NCBI GenBank assembly: GCA_021792365.1
Contig: JAJYUT010000001.1
Coordinates: 434,001-498,000, forward strand
Reading direction: 5' to 3'
DNA: 64,000 nucleotides
DNA from: Pseudomonadota bacterium
GTDB taxonomy: Bacteria; Pseudomonadota; Alphaproteobacteria; Dongiales; Dongiaceae
This document shows positions 1-8,609 of this stretch, piece by piece. Both the position numbers and the translations under genes were made by a program. Numbering within the stretch: the stretch's first letter is position 1; every line of letters starts with the position of its first letter. The notes under the pieces were generated by a model. The model was not told where the DNA came from. It did not search any database and saw nothing but the letters and a program-made list of their open reading frames with translations.

Positions 1-720
1 TTCGACCCGATCGCGCACAACCTGCCGGACAAACTGCAGGGTCCGAGCCTGGCGTATCCCTTCGGAACCGACAATTTCGGGCGTGACATCCTCTCCCGCG
101 TCATTTACGGCGCGCGCATAGACCTGCAGATGGGCGTCATCGGCGTGCTGTTCCCGTTCCTGATCGGCACCACCATCGGCTCGATCGCGGGCTATGCCGG
201 CGGCTGGGTCGATTCCGTGCTGATGCGCTTGGTGGACGTGGTGCTGGCCTTCCCGTTCCTGGTGCTGATGCTGGCGATCATCGCCATTCTCGGCCCGGGC
301 CTGTACAGCTTCTATATCGCGATGGCGCTGGTCGGCTGGGTCTCCTATGCGCGGCTCGTGCGCGCGCAGGTGCTGGTGCTCAAGACCAGCGATTTCGTGA
401 CCGCGGCGCGCTCCCTCGGCTTCGGGCGCCTGCGCATCCTGTTCCGGCACATCCTGCCCAATTGCATCGCCGGCTCGATCGTCTTTTCCATGTCGGACGT
501 GGTGCTGGTCGTGCTGTCCGGCTCGGCGATTTCCTATCTCGGCCTCGGTGTCCAGCCGCCGACGGCGGAATGGGGCGTGATGATCGCGGAAGGGCAGAAC
601 TTCATCACCACGGCATGGTGGATCACGACCTTTCCGGGTCTTGCCATCGTGTTCATGGCGCTTGGCTTCTCCCTCCTGGCGGACGGCCTCGCCGAGCGCC
701 TCGGTCTGAGGCAGCGATGA
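1..720 (+). CDS. Oligopeptide/dipeptide ABC transporter permease (DppC/OppC type), 5' partial
   Basis: The reading frame is open from the first base, so the N-terminus lies outside the window. It belongs to the second inner-membrane permease of a peptide/nickel-type ABC importer. The visible part begins with the periplasmic GTDxxGRD motif (visible residues 22-29) typical of DppC/OppC. Several hydrophobic segments follow, then an EAA-type cytoplasmic loop (AARSLGFGRLRILFRHILPN) that docks with the ATPase. Its TGA overlaps the ATG of the next gene (ATGA), so the genes are translationally coupled. The substrate cannot be told from the sequence. Confidence 0.93.
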   Translation, partial: FDPIAHNLPDKLQGPSLAYPFGTDNFGRDILSRVIYGARIDLQMGVIGVLFPFLIGTTIGSIAGYAGGWVDSVLMRLVDVVLAFPFLVLMLAIIAILGPGLYSFYIAMALVGWVSYARLVRAQVLVLKTSDFVTAARSLGFGRLRILFRHILPNCIAGSIVFSMSDVVLVVLSGSAISYLGLGVQPPTAEWGVMIAEGQNFITTAWWITTFPGLAIVFMALGFSLLADGLAERLGLRQR

Positions 721-1673
721 GCCTGCTGGAAGTCCGCAACCTCTCGATCGCCGCCGGCGCGTCGACGCTGGTCGAGCAGGTCGATCTCGATCTGGCCGAG
801 GGCGAGGTTCTCGGTCTGGTCGGCGAGAGCGGGTCCGGCAAGACGATCACCTGCCGCGCGCTGATGCGCCTGTTGCCGGCGGGAGAGCTGCGCATAAGCG
901 CGGGCTCCATCCACCTCAACGGGCGAGACCTTGCGCGCGCCAGCGAGGCCGAGATGCGCAAGGTGCGCGGGGTGGAGATCGGCATGATCTTCCAGAACCC
1001 CAACTCGCATCTCGACCCGGTCATGCGCATCGGCGACCAGATCGCCGAGAGCGTGCGCTATCACGAGGGCGCCAGCGCCGGCGAGGCACGGTCGCGCGCA
1101 ATCGAGTTGCTTCGACAAGTCGGCATTCCCGACCCTGCCCGCCGCATGGCCGCCTATCCACACGAATTCTCCGGCGGCATGCGCCAGCGGGCGATGATCG
1201 CGGTAGCGCTCGCCTGCCGGCCGAAAATCCTGATCGCGGATGAGCCGACCACCGCCCTCGACGTCACCGTGCAGGCGCAAGTTCTGCGTCTGCTGTTGGA
1301 CCTGCGCGACCGCCTGGGCTTGGCCATCGTGCTGGTCACGCACAATCTGGGCGTGGTGGCGCAGACCTGCGATTCGCTGGCCGTGATGTATGCCGGCCGC
1401 GTGATGGAGCGCGGCCCCAAGCGCGAATTGCTGCGCATGCCGGCGCATCCCTATACCGCCGCTTTGCTGGGCTGCCAGCCCGGCTCGGCCAATCCGGCGG
1501 AGCCGCTGCCCGCCATTCCGGGCCAGCCCCCCGCAGCGGGGGCCTTCCCCGCCGGCTGCCGGTTCCATCCGCGATGCCCGCGCGCCGCCGCCATCTGCGA
1601 AAGCGAGCGGCCGGCCTTGCGTGCTCTCCGCGACCGGCGCGTCGCGGCCTGTCACTTCGCGGTGGCGCCATGA
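717..1673 (+). CDS. Oligopeptide/dipeptide ABC transporter ATP-binding protein (DppD/OppD type)
   Basis: 318-residue cytoplasmic ATPase of the peptide importer. Walker A is GESGSGKT (36-43), the signature is FSGGM (151-155) and Walker B is ILIADEPT (171-178). The C-terminal oligopeptide-transporter extension with FHPRCP is present. The ATG at 717 overlaps the permease stop and gives an N-terminus (MSLLEVRNLSI) that aligns with the family start, so I prefer it to longer in-frame extensions. Its stop overlaps the next ATG. Confidence 0.94.
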   Translation: MSLLEVRNLSIAAGASTLVEQVDLDLAEGEVLGLVGESGSGKTITCRALMRLLPAGELRISAGSIHLNGRDLARASEAEMRKVRGVEIGMIFQNPNSHLDPVMRIGDQIAESVRYHEGASAGEARSRAIELLRQVGIPDPARRMAAYPHEFSGGMRQRAMIAVALACRPKILIADEPTTALDVTVQAQVLRLLLDLRDRLGLAIVLVTHNLGVVAQTCDSLAVMYAGRVMERGPKRELLRMPAHPYTAALLGCQPGSANPAEPLPAIPGQPPAAGAFPAGCRFHPRCPRAAAICESERPALRALRDRRVAACHFAVAP

Positions 1674-2692
1674 ACGCGTCGCTCCCGCTGCTGGACGTGA
1701 AGGACCTGATGGTGCGGTTCCGCGCCGCCGGCGCCGGGATCCCCTTCACGCGGCCGCGCTACATCAACGCAGTCAACGGTGTGAGCCTGACGGTCGCGCC
1801 GGGCGAGACGCTCGGCATCGTGGGCGAGTCCGGCTGCGGCAAGAGCACCTTGGGCCGCGCGATCCTTAACTTGGTGGAGTTTGAGAGCGGCGCGGTCCGA
1901 TTCGAAGGCGGCGAGGTGTCGGCCCGCGACAAGGCCGCGATCGCGCGGCTGCGCGGCGAGACCGCCATGATCTTCCAGGACCCGTACGGATCGCTCAATC
2001 CTCGGATTCCGATAGGCGAGGCGATCGCCGAAGTGCTGCGCGTCCACCGCAAGGTGGGAGCGGATGCCGTGCCCGCGCGAGTCGCGGAGCTGCTCCGGCT
2101 GGTCGGATTGACGCCGGACCTCGCCGGCCGCAGGCCACATCAACTGAGTGGTGGGCAATGCCAGCGGGTCGGGATTGCGCGGGCGCTAGCGGTCGAGCCG
2201 CGCCTCATCATCGCCGATGAATGCGTCGCCGCGCTCGACGTGTCGATTCAGGCGCAGATTCTCAACCTGCTGATGGAGCTGCAGCGGCGGATGAACCTGG
2301 CGCTGATCTTCATCTCGCACGATCTCGGCGTCGTCCGGCACCTTTGCCGCCGGGTCGCCGTCATGTATCTCGGTCGGATCGTGGAACTCGGCCCGACGGA
2401 GCAGGTGTTCTCCGCACCGCGCCACCCTTATACCCGCGCGCTGCTCGCCGCCGTGCCGGATATCGACCCCGACCGCCTGCTGGCCCCGCCGCAACTGGGC
2501 GGAGAGCCGCCGAGCCCGCAGGACCTGCCGTCCGGCTGCCCGTTCCATCCCCGGTGCCCGCACGCGCAGACCGCCTGCGCGCGGGGCAACGCCCCGACAT
2601 TGCGCGCGACCATCCCCGGCGATCTCCGTGCCGGCGAGGTGGCCTGCCATTTCGATCTACCACCCGACACACAACAGGGAGAGGACCCATGA
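1670..2692 (+). CDS. Oligopeptide/dipeptide ABC transporter ATP-binding protein (DppF/OppF type)
   Basis: 340-residue second ATPase of the importer. Walker A is GESGCGKST (52-60) and the signature LSGGQ is at 159-163. Two positions are unusual. The signature is followed by Cys164 where this family nearly always has Arg (LSGGQRQR). The Walker B block reads DECVAALD (183-190), with Cys replacing the usual Pro. The Walker B Asp and Glu are kept, so activity is plausible. The C-terminal FHPRCP oligopeptide motif is present. It starts in an ATGA overlap with the preceding gene and overlaps the binding-protein gene the same way. Confidence 0.93.
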   Translation: MNASLPLLDVKDLMVRFRAAGAGIPFTRPRYINAVNGVSLTVAPGETLGIVGESGCGKSTLGRAILNLVEFESGAVRFEGGEVSARDKAAIARLRGETAMIFQDPYGSLNPRIPIGEAIAEVLRVHRKVGADAVPARVAELLRLVGLTPDLAGRRPHQLSGGQCQRVGIARALAVEPRLIIADECVAALDVSIQAQILNLLMELQRRMNLALIFISHDLGVVRHLCRRVAVMYLGRIVELGPTEQVFSAPRHPYTRALLAAVPDIDPDRLLAPPQLGGEPPSPQDLPSGCPFHPRCPHAQTACARGNAPTLRATIPGDLRAGEVACHFDLPPDTQQGEDP

Positions 2693-4203
2693 AGGGAAAG
2701 CTGAAATACGGCCTGATTCTGGCCGGTGCGCTCGCCATCCTGGCGGGTGACATCACGATCGCCGCGGCCGAAGGCGTGCTAACGATCGGCCGGCGCGAGG
2801 ACGGCACCACGATGGACCCGATCAAGACGGCACAGAACGTCGACTTCTGGGTCTTCTCCAACATGTATGACGTGCTGGTCCGGGTCGACAAGACCGGCAC
2901 CAAGCTGGAGCCGGGGCTGGCGGAAAGCTGGACCGTATCCGAGGACCAGCTCACCTATACCTTCAAGCTGCGCGAGGCCAAGTTCTCCGACGGCTCGCCG
3001 ATCACGGCCGGCGACGCGGCCTGGAACCTGCTGCGCATCCGCGACCACAAGGAATCGCTGTGGGGTGCGACCTATTCGGTGATCAAGGACGCCGTTGCCG
3101 AGGACGACAAAACCCTGGTGGTGACGCTGAACCAGCCGACCGCGTCATTCCTGTCCACGCTCGCCATGCCGGGCGTGTCCATCCTGTCCAAGAAGGCTAC
3201 GGAAGCCGACGAGGCCGGCCTGTCCGATCACCCGGTTTCATCCGGCGCCTTCATCATGAAGGAATGGCGCCGCGGCGACACCGTGGTCCTGGAACGCAAT
3301 CCGCACTTCTGGGAGGCGGACCGCGTGTCCCTTGACGGCATCCAGTGGATTTCCGTGCCGGACGACAACACCCGCGTGCTGAAGCTGCAGGCGGGCGAGC
3401 TGGATTGCGGCATCTTCATTCCGTTCTCCCGGATCGCCGAACTCAAGCAGGATGCCAATCTCAACGTGCTGCTCGACCCGTCCACCCGCGAGGATCATCT
3501 GCTGATCAACCACGAACATCCGCCGCTGGACAAGAAGGAGGTGCGCCAGGCGCTCGACTTAGCGATCGACGAGCAGGCGATCGTGGACACCGTGACCTTC
3601 GGTGTGGGCACCGTCGCCAATTCCTACATTCCGGCCGGCGCGCTGTACTACCACAAGGACAACCTGGTCCGGCCGTTCGACCCGGCCAAGGCGAAGGAGA
3701 TGCTTGCCGCCGCCGGCGTGAGCGACCTGACGCTGCAATACAATGTCGAGGCGGGCAACGAGGTGGACGAGCAGACCGCGGTGCTCATCCAGCAGCAGGC
3801 GGCGCAAGCCGGCATCACCATCAACATCATGAAGATCGACCCCGCTGCCGGCTGGGACGAGCTCGTGGCCGGCAACTATGACATCTCGGTCAATTACTGG
3901 ACCAACGACATCATCGATCCGGACCAGAAGACCACCTTCGTGCTCGGCCACGACACCAACATGAACTACATGACGCGCTACAAGAACGACGCGGTGAAAG
4001 AGCTGGTCGAGAAGGCGCGGGTCGAGTTCGACCCCGCCAAGCGCGAGCAGATGTATATCGACCTGCAGAAGATGGCGAAGGAGGACGTGAACTGGATCGA
4101 CCTCTACTACAGCCCGTACCGCAACGCCTGCCGGAAGAACATCGAGGCCTTCTACCAGAACCCGCTCGGCCGCTTCTTCATGGAAGACACGAAGAAGATG
4201 TAG
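2689..4203 (+). CDS. Peptide ABC transporter substrate-binding protein (SBP family 5)
   Basis: 504-residue periplasmic binding protein of the importer encoded upstream. A Sec signal peptide (basic MKGKLK, hydrophobic core, cleavage near ITIAAAEG) leads into the family 5 fold. Typical segments are YDVLVRVDKTG, LEPGLAESWTVSEDQLTYTF, FSDGSPITAGD and VRQALDLAIDEQAIVD. The ATG overlaps the preceding stop, so this is the last gene of a four-gene coupled unit and precedes a GC-rich hairpin. Family 5 proteins bind peptides, nickel, opines or sugars; the ligand is not evident. Confidence 0.93.
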   Translation: MKGKLKYGLILAGALAILAGDITIAAAEGVLTIGRREDGTTMDPIKTAQNVDFWVFSNMYDVLVRVDKTGTKLEPGLAESWTVSEDQLTYTFKLREAKFSDGSPITAGDAAWNLLRIRDHKESLWGATYSVIKDAVAEDDKTLVVTLNQPTASFLSTLAMPGVSILSKKATEADEAGLSDHPVSSGAFIMKEWRRGDTVVLERNPHFWEADRVSLDGIQWISVPDDNTRVLKLQAGELDCGIFIPFSRIAELKQDANLNVLLDPSTREDHLLINHEHPPLDKKEVRQALDLAIDEQAIVDTVTFGVGTVANSYIPAGALYYHKDNLVRPFDPAKAKEMLAAAGVSDLTLQYNVEAGNEVDEQTAVLIQQQAAQAGITINIMKIDPAAGWDELVAGNYDISVNYWTNDIIDPDQKTTFVLGHDTNMNYMTRYKNDAVKELVEKARVEFDPAKREQMYIDLQKMAKEDVNWIDLYYSPYRNACRKNIEAFYQNPLGRFFMEDTKKM

Positions 4204-4218
4204 CTTGCTGCGCCTAGT

Positions 4219-4242
4219 CCCCTCCCCCAAGCCGGGGAGGGG
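4219..4242 (+). terminator. GC-rich hairpin after the peptide importer operon
   Basis: A perfect 9-bp inverted repeat (CCCCTCCCC / GGGGAGGGG) with a 6-base loop lies 16 bases after the binding-protein stop. There is no T-run, so it may be a weak terminator or an mRNA-stabilising hairpin. A degenerate copy of the same motif (CCTCGCCC / GGGGCGGG) follows at about 4258-4276, which suggests a small dispersed palindromic repeat. Confidence 0.5.
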
Positions 4243-4360
4243 CTACCGCATCCATTCCCTCGCCCAAACCGGGGCGGGATTTACCGGCATGCCGCACCAG
4301 ATGCGATTGCCCAGGTCAGAACGCTTGGCCTCGTCGCGCCGATCGGGCATAAGGCGAGCC

Positions 4361-5737
4361 ATGGCCAATCCGCCTTCACCCGCCGAGAAGCAGCCAGAAT
4401 CCGATAACGTCGTGCTTTCCGCCCGCGCGGTGGCGATCGAGCTGCTGGAAGCCGTGCTCAAGCGCCGCAAACCGCTGGACGAGGCGCTGGCCGAGCATCC
4501 GGACCTCGACAGGCTGGTCAACCGCGACCGGCAATTCGTGCGCGCGCTCGTCACCTGCACCCTGCGGCATCTGGGGCAGATCGACCACGTGCTGGCGCAA
4601 TGCCTGGAGAAGCCGCTGCCGGCACGCGCCAGCGCGATCCGCAACATCCTGCGCCTCGGGACAGCGCAGACCCTGTTCCTGAAGACGCCGGCCCACGCCG
4701 CGGTCGACACCATGGTGACGCTGGCCGGCAAGCGCGGCGGCGAAGCGGGCTACAAGGGCCTGGTCAACGCCGTGCTGCGCCGCATCGCGCGCGAGGCCGA
4801 CCTGTTCCGCCAGTTCGCGCCCGGCAGCGGCAATTTCACCGGCGCGATCTCGCTGCCCGACTGGCTCTGGCAGAGCTGGGTCAAGGCATACGGAGTTGCC
4901 AAGGCGACGCAGATCGCCATCGCGCACCTGGAGGAGCCGCCGCTCGATTTCACCGTGCGGCGCGATCCCGACCATTGGGCCAAGATGCTGGGCGGCGCGG
5001 TCCTGCCCGGCGGCACCGTGCGGCGCGCGGCTCATGCACCGGACAATTACCGCCCCTCGCCGCGCATCGAGGACCTGCCCGGCTATGCCGAGGGCATGTG
5101 GTGGGTGCAGGATCTCGGCGCGAGCCTGCCGGCCAAGCTGCTCGGCAATCTGACCGGAAAACGCGCCATCGATTTGTGCGCCGCCCCGGGCGGCAAGTCT
5201 GCGCAAATGGCGCTGGCCGGCGCGCAGGTGACCGCGCTCGACCGCTCGCGCAAGCGCCTAGCCCGCGTCGCGGAGAACATGAAGCGGCTGCGCTTCGCGG
5301 TCGATTGCGACGTGGCCGACGCCACGCTCTGGCAGAAGGGCAAGAACTATGACGTGGTGCTGCTCGACGCGCCCTGCACCGCCACCGGCACCATCCGCCG
5401 CCATCCCGATGTCGCGTGGCTCAAGGACCAGGGCGATGTCGCGAAGCTCTCGGTGACGCAGGATACGCTGCTCGACGCCGCGATGCGCCTGGCGCGGCCG
5501 GGCGGCACCATCCTCTATTGCACCTGCTCGCTGCAGCCGGAGGAAGGGCCCGACCGGATCGCCGCCGTGCTGAGGCGATACCCCGCACTCGCGCGCGTGC
5601 CGATCAGGCCTGAGGAGCTGTTCGGCTTCAAGGAACTGGTGACGCCGCAGGGGGAGCTGCGCTCCCTTCCGTCGCACCTCGCGCAACTCGGCGGCATCGA
5701 TGGGTTCTATGCGGCGCGCTTGGTGAAACAGGGCTGA
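4361..5737 (+). CDS. rsmB: 16S rRNA (cytosine(967)-C(5))-methyltransferase
   Basis: 458-residue m5C rRNA methyltransferase. An N-terminal NusB-like RNA-binding domain (roughly 20-165, with INRDRQFVRALV-like and AVDTMV/GLVNAVLRR segments) precedes a Rossmann SAM domain. The SAM-binding loop is CAAPGGKS (273-280). Both catalytic cysteines are present, in DAPCTATGT (Cys339) and YCTCS (Cys389). The ATG at 4361 gives a normal start; the longer in-frame extension runs through the hairpin repeats and is unlikely. In related bacteria this gene is often next to rpe, but here about 6.8 kb separates them. Confidence 0.93.
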   Translation: MANPPSPAEKQPESDNVVLSARAVAIELLEAVLKRRKPLDEALAEHPDLDRLVNRDRQFVRALVTCTLRHLGQIDHVLAQCLEKPLPARASAIRNILRLGTAQTLFLKTPAHAAVDTMVTLAGKRGGEAGYKGLVNAVLRRIAREADLFRQFAPGSGNFTGAISLPDWLWQSWVKAYGVAKATQIAIAHLEEPPLDFTVRRDPDHWAKMLGGAVLPGGTVRRAAHAPDNYRPSPRIEDLPGYAEGMWWVQDLGASLPAKLLGNLTGKRAIDLCAAPGGKSAQMALAGAQVTALDRSRKRLARVAENMKRLRFAVDCDVADATLWQKGKNYDVVLLDAPCTATGTIRRHPDVAWLKDQGDVAKLSVTQDTLLDAAMRLARPGGTILYCTCSLQPEEGPDRIAAVLRRYPALARVPIRPEELFGFKELVTPQGELRSLPSHLAQLGGIDGFYAARLVKQG

Positions 5738-5773
5738 ACAAAGCAGCTCCTCTGCCGCGACCCTCTCCCCTTT

Positions 5774-5855
5774 GTCATCCCGGCCTTGAGCCGGGATCCA
5801 TTCTTCAACCGCACGTGCGACCGCGCAATGGACCCCTGCTCGAGGCCGGGGTAAC
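5774..5855. repeat. Dispersed palindromic repeat, copy 1
   Basis: Two imperfectly inverted arms, 5774-5801 (starting GTCATCCCGGCC) and 5828-5855 (ending GGCCGGGGTAAC), each ending in ATCCAT/GTCCAT-type sequence. A second element with the same arm sequence is at 28396-28507. It is non-coding and lies between rsmB and the dehydrogenase gene. Confidence 0.7.
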
Positions 5856-5936
5856 AGTGGATAAGTGAGCAAGAAGCGGAGTGAGTCCCGCGAACATGCG
5901 GCGCATCATGTCTTCAACCACTCAATGGAGAACACG

Positions 5937-6701
5937 ATGCGCGCGCTTGCCAACAAGATTGCCATCGTTACCGGTGCCAGCTCCGGAATCGGGCGGGCCG
6001 CCGCGAAGCTGTTCGCGGAAGAAGGCGCCAAGCTCATCGTCGCGGCGCGCCGCAAGGAAGAACTCGACAAGCTGGTTGCCGAGATTGCTGCCTCGGGCGG
6101 CGAAGCGATCGCCTGTGCCGGCGATGTCAAGGACGAAGACTTGCAGCGACAGCTTGCGGAGACCGCGCAGCGCGCGTTCGGCGGGCTTGATATCGCGTTC
6201 AACAATGCCGGGACCCTGGGCGAGATGGGACCGACGCCGCAGATCTCGCTGGCGGGGTGGCGCGACGCGCTCGACACAAACCTCACGAGCGCCTTCCTGG
6301 CCGCCAAGTATCAGGTTCCGCTGATGCTGGATCGTGGCGGCGGCTCGCTCATCTTCACTTCGACATTCGTCGGCTACACCGCCGGGATGCCCGGCGTCGC
6401 CTCCTATGCCGCCGGCAAGGCGGGGCTGATCGGGCTCACTCAGGCGCTCGCCGTCGAGTTCGGCCCCAGGAACCTGCGGGTGAACGCGCTGCTGCCCGGC
6501 GGGACGGATACGCCGATGGGCAAGGCCATGATCGGCACGCCGGAAGGCCGTCGCTTCGTGGAAGGGATGCACGCGCTGAAGCGCATCGCGACGCCGGAGG
6601 AGATCGCGCAATCCGTGCTGTATCTCGCTTCCGACGCAGCGAGCTTCACCACCGGCACCGCCATGCTGGTCGATGGGGGTGTGTCGATCAACCGGACGTG
6701 A
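5937..6701 (+). CDS. Short-chain dehydrogenase/reductase (SDR, classical)
   Basis: 254-residue NAD(P)-dependent oxidoreductase. The cofactor-binding motif is TGASSGIG (12-19), the structural motif is NNAG (88-91), and the catalytic set is Ser141, Tyr156 and Lys160 (YAAGK). The acidic/basic pattern after the second strand (AARRKEEL) suggests NADP preference, which is inference. The ATG at 5937 has GGAG six bases upstream; an in-frame ATG at 5925 is the alternative. The substrate is unknown. The gene ends just before the left border of the AT-rich island. Confidence 0.9.
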   Translation: MRALANKIAIVTGASSGIGRAAAKLFAEEGAKLIVAARRKEELDKLVAEIAASGGEAIACAGDVKDEDLQRQLAETAQRAFGGLDIAFNNAGTLGEMGPTPQISLAGWRDALDTNLTSAFLAAKYQVPLMLDRGGGSLIFTSTFVGYTAGMPGVASYAAGKAGLIGLTQALAVEFGPRNLRVNALLPGGTDTPMGKAMIGTPEGRRFVEGMHALKRIATPEEIAQSVLYLASDAASFTTGTAMLVDGGVSINRT

Positions 6702-6712
6702 GGGAAATAGCT

Positions 6713-6726
6713 ATCTGGCGGCCGCG
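6713..6726. repeat. Left copy of 14-bp island-flanking direct repeat (att-like)
   Basis: ATCTGGCGGCCGCG, identical to 8629-8642. It contains the 8-bp palindrome GCGGCCGC. It lies 12 bases after the stop of the preceding dehydrogenase gene. Confidence 0.8.
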
Positions 6727-6738
6727 TTATAAATCAGA

Positions 6739-6752
6739 TGACATTGACCGCG
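6739..6752. repeat. 14-bp direct repeat flanking the small island gene, copy 1
   Basis: TGACATTGACCGCG here is repeated exactly at 7073-7086. The two copies bracket the small gene at 6796-7044. Confidence 0.75.
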
Positions 6753-6795
6753 ACTCGAGCACTCATTCAATCCGGGTCCATTTGGGGGCGACGAT

Positions 6796-7044
6796 ATGAA
6801 GATGGTATCGCTAAAGGAATCGCGCGCACTCCCGTCCGTAATCGTTGTGGAAACTGGACGTGTGGAGGACGCCGAGGGCTGGCGCAAGGTAACCATTCGA
6901 GCAGAGTGGCGTCGTGAAGACGAAGAAGAGGAAGTTAAATATCTCGCTGTTGAGGAGCGAATGACGAGCTCTGGAATGCTGGCTCGACTCGAGCAAGAGT
7001 GCGCACGTTACCATATAGATTCCGTCCTAATTACGCAGGCTTGA
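6796..7044 (+). CDS. Small hypothetical protein in the island
   Basis: 82 residues, not recognised. It is acidic with a charged central stretch (RREDEEEEVKY), has no signal peptide or membrane segment, and looks like a small soluble cytoplasmic protein. A GGGGG tract about 8 bases before the ATG can serve as ribosome-binding site; a second in-frame ATG follows two codons later. Codon use is less GC-biased than in host genes, matching the island. It is divergent to nothing and convergent with the nuclease-like gene. It could be a partner or regulator of that gene, which is inference only. Confidence 0.55.
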   Translation: MKMVSLKESRALPSVIVVETGRVEDAEGWRKVTIRAEWRREDEEEEVKYLAVEERMTSSGMLARLEQECARYHIDSVLITQA

Positions 7045-7070
7045 AGCGTCCAATTAACTCTGCGCAGGTC

Positions 7071-7147
7071 GGTGACATTGACCGCGTCAAGCAGAGCTAG
7101 TTGATCAGCTTTTGGAACGTGCGCTCTAGTTCTCGATCAATGTCACC
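7071..7147. repeat. Direct-repeat copy 2 and an 11-bp inverted repeat between island genes
   Basis: 7073-7086 is the second copy of TGACATTGACCGCG. The 11 bases GGTGACATTGA at 7071-7081 are also present as the exact inverted copy TCAATGTCACC at 7137-7147. The arms surround the gap between the two convergent island genes, so this may be a recombination site remnant, a regulatory site, or part of a bidirectional terminator. Confidence 0.6.
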
Positions 7148-7170
7148 TCTTCTTCCCTCTTGGATCATTC

Positions 7171-8532
7171 TCAAAAAAAAAAGAGGATGTCATCATCCAC
7201 AAGAGGTATGATGAATCCACGATCATCAAGAGCCGTATCTCTACACCGCGCAGCAAATAGCTCAGCGTTATCAAACGATCTGCCTACCAGGAAGCCGAGT
7301 CGTCCTCTTTGCGGCGAGAATCGTCCGCCAAGTTGATCCAGCTCAGGATTCGCAATCTCTTTCATATAGTTTTTGCACTCGATGTAAACCTGCACAGCGT
7401 TCACTCGCGGCTCGCGAAGTCGTCGCAAGAAGAACCCAGATTCCGCGTTATTGGTGTATGAAATGTCGATGCGCTTTCGACCGTCGTGAATCTCGAGCTC
7501 CTTTGTTGGGTAGATGAGATTCGGATAGAATAAGAACTCAAGCGTCCCAACCATTAGACTGTGGAATTTTGCGGCGTCTTGGTTGCCTCGCCCAATTGTC
7601 GGCAGTATCGCGGAAATTACCTTTGCGAAAACACGCTCATCAAAGTTCTCATCAAGTTCGGCGTCACGCACTTCGGCGGTAGCGCCGAGGGTCTGTTTAT
7701 AGCGAGCAAGCACCTCTGGATACTGCTCTGAAAACTCCGCAAGAAAGTGCTTGGACAGTGGATGTATTGCTTTCAGAGCTTTCTTGGTAACACGTCTCCT
7801 ACCGTTTACGAGGGTCTCCACTAAGGCTGAGTTCTGCTTCAGATTTTCATCTTGCAGGAACGACAATACAAAACCGTCATAATAATCCTGGTGAGAGAAA
7901 GAAAAGTTCCATCTGACGCTTGCTTTCGGAACCAGAAGTACCTGTCGGTGCTCAATGATAGGCAACTGCACATACTCCTGTTCCCATCGACGATTGTACG
8001 CGTTCCAGAGGTTGCCAGATGCGACGGTTCCTTGCAGGACTATGCCATGCAACGCACACTGGTGCTGGGTATACTCAATGAGATTCCTTCGAATTATGTT
8101 TGTTGTAACATCAGATATTTTGTCCGGTCCGATGCCCTCAATGAACAACTCGCAATCAGCCAAGTCGGTTAGCAATCCAGTCTCTGCGGCTTTGCTGCGA
8201 ACAAGTCTGTTGAACAATTCTTGTGCTTGCGATCTCCCGATGCCGCGACCAGATGGCCGACCCTTTGAGAGTCCCAAACAGGTTTCGTTCGGCTCGTGGA
8301 GTTGATCGAGGAGTTCTTGCCCTCTCGCTATGTCGTCATCTTTGATTGCTTCCAGTACCGCCTCGAAGAACGAAAGAATGGCTTCGTTACATTGAGCAGA
8401 CCACGGGTCACGATGTTTGCCGAAAACTGTGGGGTCGATGAACAGTGCGGTGTCCGTGTTGCTGTCTATATCGACGAAATCAAGCTCTGGCTGTGTCTTC
8501 CCCAACGCAAAGTACTCCGAGAACTTTGCCAT
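7171..8532 (-). CDS. Putative PD-(D/E)xK-fold nuclease, candidate defence protein
   Basis: 453 residues; I do not recognise a named family. The C-terminal third carries a restriction-endonuclease-like pattern: RIDISY (Asp356) followed by VYIECKNY (Glu385, Lys387), matching the D...ExK active site of PD-(D/E)xK nucleases. The N-terminal half has strongly patterned segments (DTALFIDP, GRGIGRSQAQELFNRL, CELFIEGIGPDKISDVTTNIIR) that look like a conserved separate domain. The Asp, Glu and Lys are seen directly; DNA cleavage is inferred. It is the main cargo of a repeat-bounded AT-rich island, which fits a stand-alone anti-phage or restriction gene. There is no methyltransferase beside it. Confidence 0.6.
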   Translation of the reverse strand: MAKFSEYFALGKTQPELDFVDIDSNTDTALFIDPTVFGKHRDPWSAQCNEAILSFFEAVLEAIKDDDIARGQELLDQLHEPNETCLGLSKGRPSGRGIGRSQAQELFNRLVRSKAAETGLLTDLADCELFIEGIGPDKISDVTTNIIRRNLIEYTQHQCALHGIVLQGTVASGNLWNAYNRRWEQEYVQLPIIEHRQVLLVPKASVRWNFSFSHQDYYDGFVLSFLQDENLKQNSALVETLVNGRRRVTKKALKAIHPLSKHFLAEFSEQYPEVLARYKQTLGATAEVRDAELDENFDERVFAKVISAILPTIGRGNQDAAKFHSLMVGTLEFLFYPNLIYPTKELEIHDGRKRIDISYTNNAESGFFLRRLREPRVNAVQVYIECKNYMKEIANPELDQLGGRFSPQRGRLGFLVGRSFDNAELFAARCRDTALDDRGFIIPLVDDDILFFF

Positions 8533-8609
8533 TAGTGGCCTCGATGCCTTATTTCTCCCCGATTGGTTGAGATCATTTCATGACTTGATTGAATAGCGCA
8601 AGTGGTGAC

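Noticed and set aside
6739-7100. tRNA gene as the integration site of the island
   Set aside because: No cloverleaf-compatible sequence is seen at either border; the repeat is in a protein gene end.
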